Source: Herbaspirillum sp. SJZ107 (GTDB lineage: Bacteria; Pseudomonadota; Gammaproteobacteria; Burkholderiales; Burkholderiaceae_D). From it: a stretch of 64,000 nt of DNA. The notes under the pieces are model-generated. The model was not told where the DNA came from and searched no databases. It was given only the letters and a program-made list of their open reading frames with translations. Shown here piece by piece: positions 35,074 through 43,692 of the stretch; positions within the stretch are counted from its first letter, which is position 1, and each line of letters opens with the position of its first letter. The stretch spans positions 1,488,001 to 1,552,000 of the forward strand of contig NZ_VFNH01000001.1 of NCBI RefSeq assembly GCF_006715485.1, read 5' to 3'. The position numbers and the translations under genes were made by a program.

Positions 35074-37707
35074 GTGCGCATACTCGAACAACGCTTCCTG
35101 CGTGGCCCCAACATCCACGCCGATACCCCATGCCTGCTGTCCGTGGTCGATCTCGAAGACATGTACGGCATCTCCACGCGCGACCTGCCGCACTTCAACG
35201 AAGCGCTGCTGGACCTGCTGCCGCTGCTGGCCGACTACCTGGTACCGACCGGCCAGCCGGGCGGCTTCGCTCAGCGCCTGCGCGAAGGCACGTATCTGGC
35301 GCGCGTGATCGAGCACGTGACGCTCGGCCTGCAATGCCTGGCCGGCGCCGGCGCCTCGTTCGGCCGCACCCGCCCGGTCACCGGCGTGCCCGGCCAGTAC
35401 CGCATCGTGTGCGCCTACCAGCTGGAAAAGGTGGCGCAGCCGGCGTTCGCGCTGGCAGTGGACATCGTCGACGCGCTGTCTCATGGCCGCCCGTTCGAGC
35501 TGGCGCCGCGCATGGATGAACTGCGCGAGCTGGCCCGGCACTACGCCATCGGCACCTCCACCGCCGCGGTGCTGGCCGCGGCCCAGGAACGCAACATCCC
35601 GATCCAGCGCGTCACCGAGGACGCCAACCTGTTCCAGCTCGGCTGGGGCGCCAAGCAGAAGCGCATCCAGGCCACCATCACCGGCGAGACCAGCAACATC
35701 GCGGTGCGCATCGCCAGCGACAAGCAGCTGACCAAGACCCTGCTGGCGGAAGCCGGCGTGCCGGTACCGCAGGGCGAGACCGTGACCAGCATCGAAGACG
35801 CGCTACGCGTGGCGCGCCGCATCAAGGCGCCGGTGACGGTCAAGCCGCTCGACGCCAACCAGGGCAAGGGCGTCACCGTCAACTGCAGCACGGACGATGA
35901 AATCGAGCAGGCCTACGCCTTCGCGCGCAAGCACGGCCGCCGCATCATCGTCGAACGCCACGTCGAGGGCCACGACTACCGCGTGCTGGTGGCCGGCGGC
36001 AAGGTCGCCGCCGCCTCTATGCGGCGTCCGGCCCATGTGGCCGGCGACGGCGAGAAGACCATCCGCGAACTGGTGGAGATCGAGAACCGCAACCCGGCGC
36101 GCGGCGAAGGCCACACCAACATCCTGACCCAGATCGCCCTCGACGCCCACGCCGAGGAAATGCTGCGCAAGCAGGGCTACCAGCCCGATTCGGTGCTGCC
36201 GCCCGGCGACGTGGCTTACCTGCGCGGCAACGCCAACCTGTCCACCGGCGGCACCGCCGAGGACGTGACCGACCTGCTGCCGGAGACCACGCGGCGCCTG
36301 TGCATCCGCGCCGCCGCCAAGATCGGCCTCGACGTGGCCGGCATCGACATCGTCTGCCGCGACATCGCCGAACCGCTGGAAGCGCAGGGCGGCGCGGTGA
36401 TCGAAGTGAACGCCGCCCCCGGCATCCGCATGCACCAGTACCCGAGCAGCGGCCAGCCGCGCGACGCCGGCGATGCCATCGTCGACGGCCTGATGGGCAA
36501 GTCCGACGGCCGCATCCCGATCATCGCCTGCACCGGCACCAACGGCAAGACCACCACCACGCTGCTGATGGCGCACACCGTGCGCATGGCCGGCCGCGTG
36601 ACCGGCGTCACCACCACCCACGGCGTCATCATCGACGGCAAGCAGGTGGTCAAGGGCGACTGCACCGGCTACTGGTCGGCGCGCACCGTGCTGGCCTCGC
36701 CGGACGTCGAATTCGCGGTGCTGGAAACGGCGCGCGGCGGCATCCTCAAGCGCGGCCTGGCGTTCGACCGCTGCGACGTCGGCGTGGTGCTGAACGTGGC
36801 CGCCGACCACCTGGGCCTGGACGGCATCGACACGGTCGAAGACCTGGCCCAGGTCAAGGCGGTGGTGCCGATGTCGGCGTCGCGCGCGGTGGTCCTGAAC
36901 GCCGAAGACCCGCTGTGCGTGGCAATGGCGCGCCGCGTGCACCCGGACGTCGAGATCGTGTACTTCTCGATGGAAGCCGACAACCCGATCCTGCTGCGCC
37001 ACCTGGAAGAGGGCGGCCGCGCCAGCTACCTGCAGGACAACGCGATCGTGGTGGCCGACGCCACCTACCACCAGCAGCTGGTGCGCGTCGAGAGCATGCC
37101 GATCACCTTCGGTGGCCGCGCGCGCTACAACATCGCCAACGGCCTGGCCGCGGCGGCGGCGCTGATGGCGTCCGGCTTCACCAACCTGCAGATCGCCACC
37201 GGCCTTTCCACTTTCGTGAGCGACGGCAAGAGCAACCCGCTGCGCACCAACGTATTCGACGTGCGCGGCGTGACCGTGATCGTCGACTACGCGCACAACC
37301 CGGCGGCCTATGCGGCGCTGTCGGAAATGGCGCGCGGCCTGCTGCCGGGCCAGCTGGTCGGCATCGTCACGGCGCCGGGCGACCGCCGCGATGCCGACCT
37401 GGTCGAGACCGGGCGCGTGTGCGCGGCCGGCTTCGACGAGCTGGTGGTGTACGAGTCGGCCAGCCGGGGCCGGGCGGTCGGCGATGCGGTCGACCTGATC
37501 CTGCGCGGGGCCGAGGAAGTGGTCGGCGCGTCCGATACCCTGCACCGCGAGCTGGAAGTCGGCAAGGCGATCCGGCTGGGGCTGTCGCTGTGCCAGCGCG
37601 GCGACGTGCTGGTGTTTGCCTGCGGGACGTCGCTGCAGGTGTTCGTGGATGCGATCCGGGAGATGGATCCGGAGAGTGCGGAGCGGATTGCGGCGCAGGT
37701 GGGGTGA
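35074..37707 (+). CDS. cphA: Cyanophycin synthetase
   Basis: This 877-residue enzyme extends a poly-Asp backbone with Arg side chains, using ATP for each addition. The N-terminal domain (to ~165) starts RILEQRFLRGPN. The ATP-grasp domain has KPLDANQGKG at 257-266, then RGNANLSTGGTAEDVTD and EVNAAPGIRMHQYPS. The Mur-ligase-like domain has P-loop GTNGKTTT at 488-495 and VETARGGILKRGL-type residues. The GTG start at 35074 follows AAGGA by six bases and aligns with the ATG of the paralogue in this window; an ATG 39 bases earlier is poorer. The length is normal for CphA. It is probably co-transcribed with the HDO gene. Confidence 0.95.
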   Translation: MRILEQRFLRGPNIHADTPCLLSVVDLEDMYGISTRDLPHFNEALLDLLPLLADYLVPTGQPGGFAQRLREGTYLARVIEHVTLGLQCLAGAGASFGRTRPVTGVPGQYRIVCAYQLEKVAQPAFALAVDIVDALSHGRPFELAPRMDELRELARHYAIGTSTAAVLAAAQERNIPIQRVTEDANLFQLGWGAKQKRIQATITGETSNIAVRIASDKQLTKTLLAEAGVPVPQGETVTSIEDALRVARRIKAPVTVKPLDANQGKGVTVNCSTDDEIEQAYAFARKHGRRIIVERHVEGHDYRVLVAGGKVAAASMRRPAHVAGDGEKTIRELVEIENRNPARGEGHTNILTQIALDAHAEEMLRKQGYQPDSVLPPGDVAYLRGNANLSTGGTAEDVTDLLPETTRRLCIRAAAKIGLDVAGIDIVCRDIAEPLEAQGGAVIEVNAAPGIRMHQYPSSGQPRDAGDAIVDGLMGKSDGRIPIIACTGTNGKTTTTLLMAHTVRMAGRVTGVTTTHGVIIDGKQVVKGDCTGYWSARTVLASPDVEFAVLETARGGILKRGLAFDRCDVGVVLNVAADHLGLDGIDTVEDLAQVKAVVPMSASRAVVLNAEDPLCVAMARRVHPDVEIVYFSMEADNPILLRHLEEGGRASYLQDNAIVVADATYHQQLVRVESMPITFGGRARYNIANGLAAAAALMASGFTNLQIATGLSTFVSDGKSNPLRTNVFDVRGVTVIVDYAHNPAAYAALSEMARGLLPGQLVGIVTAPGDRRDADLVETGRVCAAGFDELVVYESASRGRAVGDAVDLILRGAEEVVGASDTLHRELEVGKAIRLGLSLCQRGDVLVFACGTSLQVFVDAIREMDPESAERIAAQVG

Positions 37708-37720
37708 GGCGCGCACACGG

Positions 37721-37739
37721 TGCGGGTGTCCTACCCGCA
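37721..37739 (+). terminator. Possible 3' hairpin after cphA
   Basis: TGCGGGT and ACCCGCA form a seven-base-pair stem with a five-base loop, 14 bases after the cphA stop codon. There is no adjacent T-tract; a T-rich stretch appears only about 45 bases later. It may stabilise or terminate the cphA mRNA. Confidence 0.35.
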
Positions 37740-37878
37740 TCGTGATGCTGTCGGAATACCTTACATCCACCTTGCATAAACAATATTTTCTTTATTCTTC
37801 AATGGCTTATTGATCAGGCACAATAGTTGCTACGGTCGGTCTCCGGTACATTTGATCAACAATAACGGAGCCAACTAA

Positions 37879-38535
37879 ATGAAATTGAAGACCCTGATCG
37901 CAACCGCAGCACTCGCCGCATCTGCCGCCACCGCCACCATGGCCCAGGCCACCAACCTGTCCTTCACCGGCAACTTCACCTTCGACAACGACGTGCAGAC
38001 CTTCACCTTCGTCGTCGGCGACACGTCCACGGTGACGCTGCGCAGCTGGTCCTACGCCGGGGGCACCAATGCGGCCGGCAACGCGATCGCGCGCGGCGGT
38101 TTCGATCCGATCCTGGGCCTGTTCGACAGCACCGGGCATCGCCTCGGCACCCAGGACGACGGCGGTTGCTCGCGGGTCGCTGCCGATGCAGTCACCGGCG
38201 CCTGTTTCGACACCAACTTCAGCTTGGAGCTGGCTGCAGGGACTTACACCGCATCGATCCAGCAGTTCGACAATTTCTCGAACGGCGACCTGTCCGCAGG
38301 CTTCGTCTACGACGGCCCGCAGAACCAGAATTTCCGCGATGGCTTCGTCGACGCCACGGGCAACCGCCGCGACGGCCATTGGGCCTTCGATATCCTGAAC
38401 GTGGTCAGCGCCGCGGTCGACCCGGTTCCGGGACCGGGCACCGATGTGCCGGAACCGGCCTCGCTGGCGGTGCTGGGCACCGGTTTGCTCGGCCTGGCGC
38501 TGTCGCGCCGCCAGCGCCAGCGCAGCAAGGCATGA
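37879..38535 (+). CDS. PEP-CTERM sorting domain protein, DVUA0089-like
   Basis: This 218-residue protein has a signal peptide (KTLIATAALAASAATATMAQA). The beta-rich domain starts with FTGNFTFDNDVQTFTFVVGD, contains GFDPILGLFDSTGHRLGTQDDGG, and matches the DVUA0089-type family. The tail is VPEPASLAVLGTGLLGLALS followed by RRQRQRSKA, a standard exosortase sorting signal. CGGAG lies ten bases before the ATG. It sits between the two cyanophycin synthetase genes, transcribed toward the second, but nothing in the sequence ties an exported surface protein to a cytoplasmic storage polymer. Confidence 0.9.
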   Translation: MKLKTLIATAALAASAATATMAQATNLSFTGNFTFDNDVQTFTFVVGDTSTVTLRSWSYAGGTNAAGNAIARGGFDPILGLFDSTGHRLGTQDDGGCSRVAADAVTGACFDTNFSLELAAGTYTASIQQFDNFSNGDLSAGFVYDGPQNQNFRDGFVDATGNRRDGHWAFDILNVVSAAVDPVPGPGTDVPEPASLAVLGTGLLGLALSRRQRQRSKA

Positions 38536-38572
38536 CAAAAAGACGGATGCGGCCTCAGGCTGCATCCGTCTT
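38536..38572 (-). terminator. Strong terminator shared by convergent genes
   Basis: An 11-base-pair perfect stem (AAGACGGATGC with GCATCCGTCTT, extended by GGC/GCC near the loop) lies between the stop of the PEP-CTERM gene and the stop of the second cphA. On the minus strand it is followed by TTTTTG, so it is a good intrinsic terminator for the iaaA-cphB-cphA operon. On the plus strand the T-run is short (TTC), so it may also stop the PEP-CTERM transcript less efficiently. Confidence 0.85.
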
Positions 38573-38621
38573 CATCGAAAACGTCAACGCGCAACGGCCA
38601 CCGGACGGTGGCCGGACCGTC

Positions 38622-41213
38622 TCACACCGCCGCTTCCGCCTCGATACGCTGCGCGGTGTCAGGCGACGTCGGCCGGATCGCTTCCAGCAGCTCGCTGATC
38701 GAGGAACCGCAGCCGAACACCAGCACGTCGCCCGCTTCGCAGCGCGCCAGGCCCTTGCGGATCGCCTGGTGCACGTCCAGCTCGACCTGCAGGTGGTCCT
38801 GCTCGAACTTGCCGACCTGCGCACCCTGCACCAGCAGGCGCGCAACCTCGCCGGCGGCGCGGCCGCGGTTCTCGGTTTCGTACACGACCAGTTCGTCGAA
38901 GCCGGCGGCGCAGGTGGCGCCGATGTCGACCAGGTCGTCGTCGCGGCGGTCGCCCGGGGCGGCCACGACGCCGACCAGGCGGCCCGGGGTCAGGGCGCGC
39001 GCGGTCTCGGCCAGTGCCGCGTAGGCGGCGCTGTTGTGGGCGTAGTCGACGATCACGGTCACGCCGTCGACGTCGAACACGTTCGAGCGCAGCGGGTTGT
39101 GCTTCCAGTCGGAGACGAAGGTGCGCAGGCCGTCGATGATTTCGAGGTTGCCGAAGCCGCAGGCCGACAGCGCCGCGGCGGCCGCCAGGCTGTTGGCGAT
39201 GTTGTAGCGCGCCGCGCCCTTCATCGTCACCGGCATGCTGCGCACGTTGAGCAGGGCTTCATGCTTGGCGCCGTTGGCCAGCACGATGCTGTTGTCCTGC
39301 AGGTAGACCGCGCGGCCACCTTGTTCCAGATGGCGCACCAGCACCGGATTCTCGGCGTCGAGCGCGAAGTACAGCACTTCGACGCGCCCGGCCAGCGTGC
39401 CGGCCATCGCGACGCAATGGTCGTCCTCGGCGTTCAGGACCACGGCGCGGCGCGCCCGCCCGGCCACCACGGCCTTGACTTTGGCCAGCTCTTCGATGGT
39501 GTCGACGCCGTCCAGGCCGAGGTGGTCGGCCGACACGTTCAGCACCACCGCGACGTCGCACATGTCGTAGGCCAGGCCGCGCTTGAGGATGCCGCCGCGC
39601 GCCGTTTCCAGCACCGCGAACTCGACCTCGGGCGACGCCAGCACCGCGCGCGCCGAACGGTAGCCGGTGCAGTCGCCCCGGGCAATCTGAGCGCCGTCGA
39701 TGAACACGCCTTCGGTGGTGGTGCAGCCGGTGCGCAGGCCGGCGCTGCGTGCGGCATGCTCGATCAGCAGGGTGGTCGTGGTCTTGCCGTTGGTACCGGT
39801 CACGGCGACCAGCGGGATGCGGCCGTCGTCCTGGCCGAACAGGGCTTCGGCGATCGCATCGCCGGCATCGCGCGGGGTGCCGCGGCTCGGGTACTGGTGC
39901 ATGCGGATGCCGGGCGCCGCGTTGACTTCGATGATGCCGCCGCGCTGTTCGCGCAGCGGTTGCGCGATGTCCTCGCACACGATGTCGATGCCGGCCACGT
40001 CCAGGCCGATGGTGCGCGCGGCGCGGATGCAGATGTCGCGGGTTTCCTCTGGCAGCAGGTCGGTCACGTCTTCGGCGGTGCCGCCGGTCGACAGATTGGC
40101 GTTGCCGCGCAGGTCGACGCTGACGCCTTGGGGCGGCACGCTGTCGAGCGTGTAGCCCTGCTTGGCCAGGGTGTCGGCCGCCAGCTCGTCGAGCGGAATC
40201 CTGGTCAGGATATTCGTGTGGCCTTCGCCGCGCGCCGGATTGCGGTTTTCCGCCTCCACCAGTGCGCGCACGCTCGAGACGCCGTCGCCGGTCACGTGCG
40301 GCGGACGGCGCCATGACGCGGCGGCGACCTTGCGGCCGGTGACCAGCACGCGGTAGTCGCGCCCGCGCAGGAATTCCTCGACGATCACGTGACGGCCGTA
40401 GTTCTGGGCGAAGGCGAAGGCGCGTTCGACTTCTTCCGGCGTCGATACCGCGGTCGTCACGCCCTTGCCCTGGTTGCCGTCGAGCGGCTTGATGGTGACG
40501 CTGCCGATGCGCTTGGCCACGCGCTGGGCCTGCGCCAGCGAGGTGACGGTGTCGCCGGCCGGGACCGGGCAGCCGGCCTGGTCGAGCAGGGTCTTGGTCA
40601 GCTGCTTGTCGCTGGCGATGCTGACCGCGATGTTGTTGGTGGCGCCGGTGATGGTCGCCTGCAGGCGCTTCTGGCGGCTGCCCCAGCCGAGCTGGAACAG
40701 GTTGGCGTGCTCGGTCAGGCGCAGGCTCGGGATGCCGCGCTTGTGGGCGGCGGCGATCACGGCGCCGGTGCTGGTGCCGATCGCATGGCGCTGGGCGATG
40801 TCATGCAGGCTGTCCACGGCCGCGGCCAGGTCGAAGTCTTCATGGCGGGCCAGCGCCTCGAACAGCGCGCGCGCTGTCTCCAGCGCGGCCACGGCTACCT
40901 GCTCGGTGGCGTAGCCGCAGGCCACGCGTACCCGCGCCGGGCCGGTGAGCGCAGGCACCGATTGGCTGAAGGCGCCGGGCGCGCCGGCCAGGCGCTGCAG
41001 CTCCATCACCACCGGCTCCAGCGCGTCCGCCGTGCTGTTGCAGTCGGACAGGCGCGCCGAGGCTTCGGGCGGCATGCCGGGCAGCAGTGCCAGCAGGCGT
41101 GCGCCCAGGCCCGGCAGCAGCTCGGCGCCGGCGCCGTCGACGACGGCCAGCAGGCAGGGGGTGGCCGCATACAGGTTGGGGCCGCGCAGGAGGCGTTGTT
41201 CGATGATTCTCAT
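38622..41213 (-). CDS. cphA: Second cyanophycin synthetase (paralogue)
   Basis: This 863-residue paralogue has the same architecture as the other copy. It starts RIIEQRLLRGPN, has an ATP-grasp with KPLDGNQGKG, RGNANLSTGGTAEDVTD and EVNAAPGIRMHQYPS, and a Mur-ligase domain with GTNGKTTT (K477) and DYAHNSAAYAAL. No catalytic motif is visibly lost, so it is probably active; it may prefer a different primer or side-chain amino acid. It is the last gene of the iaaA-cphB-cphA operon and its ATG overlaps the cyanophycinase stop (ATGA). Having two cphA genes is known in some betaproteobacteria such as Cupriavidus. Confidence 0.94.
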   Translation of the reverse strand: MRIIEQRLLRGPNLYAATPCLLAVVDGAGAELLPGLGARLLALLPGMPPEASARLSDCNSTADALEPVVMELQRLAGAPGAFSQSVPALTGPARVRVACGYATEQVAVAALETARALFEALARHEDFDLAAAVDSLHDIAQRHAIGTSTGAVIAAAHKRGIPSLRLTEHANLFQLGWGSRQKRLQATITGATNNIAVSIASDKQLTKTLLDQAGCPVPAGDTVTSLAQAQRVAKRIGSVTIKPLDGNQGKGVTTAVSTPEEVERAFAFAQNYGRHVIVEEFLRGRDYRVLVTGRKVAAASWRRPPHVTGDGVSSVRALVEAENRNPARGEGHTNILTRIPLDELAADTLAKQGYTLDSVPPQGVSVDLRGNANLSTGGTAEDVTDLLPEETRDICIRAARTIGLDVAGIDIVCEDIAQPLREQRGGIIEVNAAPGIRMHQYPSRGTPRDAGDAIAEALFGQDDGRIPLVAVTGTNGKTTTTLLIEHAARSAGLRTGCTTTEGVFIDGAQIARGDCTGYRSARAVLASPEVEFAVLETARGGILKRGLAYDMCDVAVVLNVSADHLGLDGVDTIEELAKVKAVVAGRARRAVVLNAEDDHCVAMAGTLAGRVEVLYFALDAENPVLVRHLEQGGRAVYLQDNSIVLANGAKHEALLNVRSMPVTMKGAARYNIANSLAAAAALSACGFGNLEIIDGLRTFVSDWKHNPLRSNVFDVDGVTVIVDYAHNSAAYAALAETARALTPGRLVGVVAAPGDRRDDDLVDIGATCAAGFDELVVYETENRGRAAGEVARLLVQGAQVGKFEQDHLQVELDVHQAIRKGLARCEAGDVLVFGCGSSISELLEAIRPTSPDTAQRIEAEAAV

Positions 41214-42124
41214 GAGATCGGATTCCGTTTCGTTACATTTTCCAAAAACTCGAGCAGTGGCTGGGGAATGCGGCGCTGTTCCTGGTCGCCTTCCCTGGGC
41301 AGCTGGTATTTGCTGCCCGACGGCAGCAGGTGCAGGCGCACGTCGATCAGTTCCGGCGTCTCGCGGTTGGCGATGTCGTGCAGGTTGGTGGTCATGCTGC
41401 GGCCGTCGACCACGGTGACCGCGCCTTCGCCCAGCACTTCGATGCCGACGCCGCGTTCGATCACCAGCGCGGTGTCCTCGTCGATGCCGATCCCTTGCAG
41501 GTAGGGGTTCTGGGCCACGATCGACAGCAGGCGCGACAAACGCTGGCGCTCGGAGAAGTGCTGGTCGATCACGACCTTGTGCAGGAAGCCGAGGCCGGCG
41601 CCGAGGCTGACCGACCCTTTTTCCGGGTGCAGTTCGGCGCGGCCCTGGGCCAGCATGTGGCCGGACATGGCCGAGGCGCCGGCGCTGGTGCCGCCGATGA
41701 CGGCGCCGCGCAGCTTCAGCGCCGCGTGCATCTCGGCGTCCAGCGCGGTGCCGCCGATGATGGCGAGCAGGCGCTTCTGGTCGCCGCCGGTCATGAAGAT
41801 GCCGGTGGCATCGACGATGTCGCGGATGTGGTCCTCGTCGTTGGCATCCTGGCGGCTCTGCAGGCCGAGGTGCACCCGGTTGGCGACGCCGAGCTCGCCG
41901 AAGGCGCGGTCGTAGGTCTCCCACATCTCGTCGGCCACCGTGCTGGCGGCCGAGATCACGACGATCTTGGCATCCTTGCCGCCGGCCAGCTCGACGAAGC
42001 GGCTGAGGATCTGCATGTCGTTGCTGCGGTCTTCGTGGCCGCCGATGATGACCAGGTGGCCGTAGCCGGTGCGCGGTTGTTCGTTGCCGATTTGCTGCTG
42101 TTCCTGCGTGCTCGTGGTGTTCAT
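41210..42124 (-). CDS. cphB: Cyanophycinase
   Basis: This 304-residue serine exopeptidase of family S51 cleaves cyanophycin to beta-Asp-Arg dipeptides. Motifs are GHLVIIGGHEDRS, ATGIFMTGGDQKRLL, and the nucleophile elbow IGGTSAGASAMS with Ser147. RAELHPEKGSVSLGAGLGFL, IDQHFSERQRLSRLLSIV and GIGIDEDTALVIE follow, as in characterised CphB. There is a charged Gln-rich N-terminal extension (TSTQEQQQIGNEQ). No secretion signal is visible, so it is the intracellular type. Both ends overlap neighbours by four bases, coupling it to iaaA upstream and cphA downstream. Confidence 0.96.
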   Translation of the reverse strand: MNTTSTQEQQQIGNEQPRTGYGHLVIIGGHEDRSNDMQILSRFVELAGGKDAKIVVISAASTVADEMWETYDRAFGELGVANRVHLGLQSRQDANDEDHIRDIVDATGIFMTGGDQKRLLAIIGGTALDAEMHAALKLRGAVIGGTSAGASAMSGHMLAQGRAELHPEKGSVSLGAGLGFLHKVVIDQHFSERQRLSRLLSIVAQNPYLQGIGIDEDTALVIERGVGIEVLGEGAVTVVDGRSMTTNLHDIANRETPELIDVRLHLLPSGSKYQLPREGDQEQRRIPQPLLEFLENVTKRNPIS

Positions 42125-43032
42125 GCTTGGACGATCCTTGCGTGGGGCATGTCGCGGTTGCCGTGGGAGGCTGCTTCGGTTTTGGTGACGCCGATCAGGC
42201 CGACCACGACCTCGTTGGGGAACAGGTCGACGCCGCGCTTGAGCGCCTGCTCGAGCGGCATGCCGTTCTCGATCCAGCCGTAGACGGTGCGGGCCAGCAT
42301 GTGGCGCACGATGTGTTCGCCGATACCGGTGGCGGCGATGGCGCCGTGCGGACCGGCAAAGAAGCCGGAACCGATGATCGGGGTGTCGCCGACACGGCCC
42401 AGCAGCGACGGCGCCGAGCCGCCGGTCGAGCAGGCCACGCCGAAGTGGCCGTCGGCGGCGCGTACGACGGCGCCGACGGTGTCGCAGGCGGCGCTTTCCG
42501 GCAGCGTGGCCGGGGTCTGGTAATTCCAGTAGCGCAGGAAAGCGTGGTTGGAGACGCCCGGCATGGCGGGCACCGAGCCGGCCAGTTCCTTCAGCAGCTT
42601 GCGGTGCGCTTCGCGCTGGCGCTCGCTGATGCGGTCGTGCACCGGATGGCCGATGGCGGCGGCGAAGCGGGTGGCGCCGTCGCCGGCCAGCAGCCAGTGC
42701 GGGGTCTCGGCCACGGCGCGCGCCAGCAGCACCGGATTGCGGATGCCCTGCACGCAGGCCACCGCGCCGAGGCGGCCGCGGGTGTCCATGATCGATGCAT
42801 CCATCTCGACGGTGGAGCCGTCGAGGCACAGCACCGAGCCGCTGCCGGCGTTGAAACGGCCATCGTCTTCCATCTCGGCGACGGCGGCGATCGCCGCTTC
42901 CAGCGCATCGCCGCTGATCCCGAGTTCCTCGACGCCGCGCTGCACCGCGCGTTCGCAACCGTCGTCATACTCGCGCGGGCTGCCGACGCCGCCGTGTGCC
43001 ACGATGGCAAAACCTTGTTCCGAACCGCTCAT
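42121..43032 (-). CDS. iaaA: Isoaspartyl peptidase / L-asparaginase (Ntn hydrolase)
   Basis: This 303-residue plant-type asparaginase is made as a precursor that cleaves itself before Thr185 (AACD/TVGAVV). The N part has FAIVAHGGVGSP and NAGSGSVLCLDGSTVEMDASIMD. The C part has GVACSTGG, RVGDTPIIGSGFFA and ATGIGEHIVRHMLA, the substrate-binding loops. It hydrolyses beta-Asp dipeptides, the product of cyanophycinase, to Asp and Arg, completing polymer breakdown. GGAG lies ten bases before the ATG at 43032; the open frame extends further but without a site. It is the first gene of the minus-strand operon. Confidence 0.95.
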   Translation of the reverse strand: MSGSEQGFAIVAHGGVGSPREYDDGCERAVQRGVEELGISGDALEAAIAAVAEMEDDGRFNAGSGSVLCLDGSTVEMDASIMDTRGRLGAVACVQGIRNPVLLARAVAETPHWLLAGDGATRFAAAIGHPVHDRISERQREAHRKLLKELAGSVPAMPGVSNHAFLRYWNYQTPATLPESAACDTVGAVVRAADGHFGVACSTGGSAPSLLGRVGDTPIIGSGFFAGPHGAIAATGIGEHIVRHMLARTVYGWIENGMPLEQALKRGVDLFPNEVVVGLIGVTKTEAASHGNRDMPHARIVQA

Positions 43033-43130
43033 TCTTTTTTGTCTCCAACAATGCATGGGCTGCGCATGGCGATCCGCGCAGCACAGGAATATCGCATTAT
43101 GCAAAACGTATATAAATTGAAACATCGGTA

Positions 43131-43172
43131 CCCTAGCCGTGTGGTTGTAAGAGCCCGCTTACACGGCTAGGG
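43131..43172. repeat. Long imperfect palindrome upstream of the iaaA operon
   Basis: CCCTAGCCG (43131-43139) pairs with CGGCTAGGG (43164-43172). Inside, TGTAAG pairs with CTTACA around AGCCCG, leaving one six-base bulge. An alternative fold pairs 12 bases, CCCTAGCCGTGT with ACACGGCTAGGG. It lies in the gap between the DUF2244 gene and iaaA, both on the minus strand. No T-tract follows on either strand, so it is not a classical terminator. AT-rich sequence at 43093-43120 next to it probably holds the iaaA promoter. Confidence 0.6.
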
Positions 43173-43188
43173 AAGACAAGACAGGCGC

Positions 43189-43647
43189 CTAAGGCATCAG
43201 CGAGAGGCTGCGCAGGGCGGCGCGCAGTTCGGCCGCGACCTGGCGGCGCCTGGTTTCGGTAACGAAACGGCCGACTTCGACCTGCACGCCACGCGACTCC
43301 AGGCGCAGCAGCGCGTGGCGGCCTCTGGTGCCGCCATGTTCGAGGACCCGGGTGCGCAGCGGATCGAGGCAGGACTGGCGATGTTCGCCGGCTTCCACGC
43401 ATTCGACCACCAGGGCCGAATCGGACAGGGCGATCCGTTCATGGTCGAGCGCGTGGCGCGCATAGACCAGCAGCGCCAGGCCGACCAGGGCCAGTTCGCA
43501 AATCGAGAAGGCAAGAATGATCCAGACGCCGCGCAGCAGGAAGGCGACGGCGACCGCGCCGGACGCGCAGCACAGCAGCGCGTACGCGCGCGCCACCTGG
43601 CGCGGCGACAGCGAACAGTTGCGGGCGAGCCTCCATTCCTGGTTCAT
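43189..43647 (-). CDS. DUF2244 domain membrane protein
   Basis: This 152-residue protein starts NQEWRLARNCSLSPRQVARAYALLC, with two hydrophobic helices (residues ~22-65: LLCCASGAVAVAFLL, WIILAFSICELALVGLALLVYARHA). The cytoplasmic domain has DHERIALSDSALVVE and VEVGRFVTETRRRQVAAELRAAL, as in DUF2244 proteins. In related bacteria such genes often sit at the front of cytochrome c oxidase clusters. Here it stands alone, with an unrelated sensor kinase gene upstream. Function unknown. Confidence 0.88.
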   Translation of the reverse strand: MNQEWRLARNCSLSPRQVARAYALLCCASGAVAVAFLLRGVWIILAFSICELALVGLALLVYARHALDHERIALSDSALVVECVEAGEHRQSCLDPLRTRVLEHGGTRGRHALLRLESRGVQVEVGRFVTETRRRQVAAELRAALRSLSLMP

Positions 43648-43692
43648 CGCGCCATCCTAATGCGAGGATGGCGCGGCCGGCGCACAACTGGA

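Noticed and set aside
35803..37770. 655-codon minus-strand open frame opposite cphA
   Set aside because: Shadow of the cyanophycin synthetase coding strand; no start site or motif.
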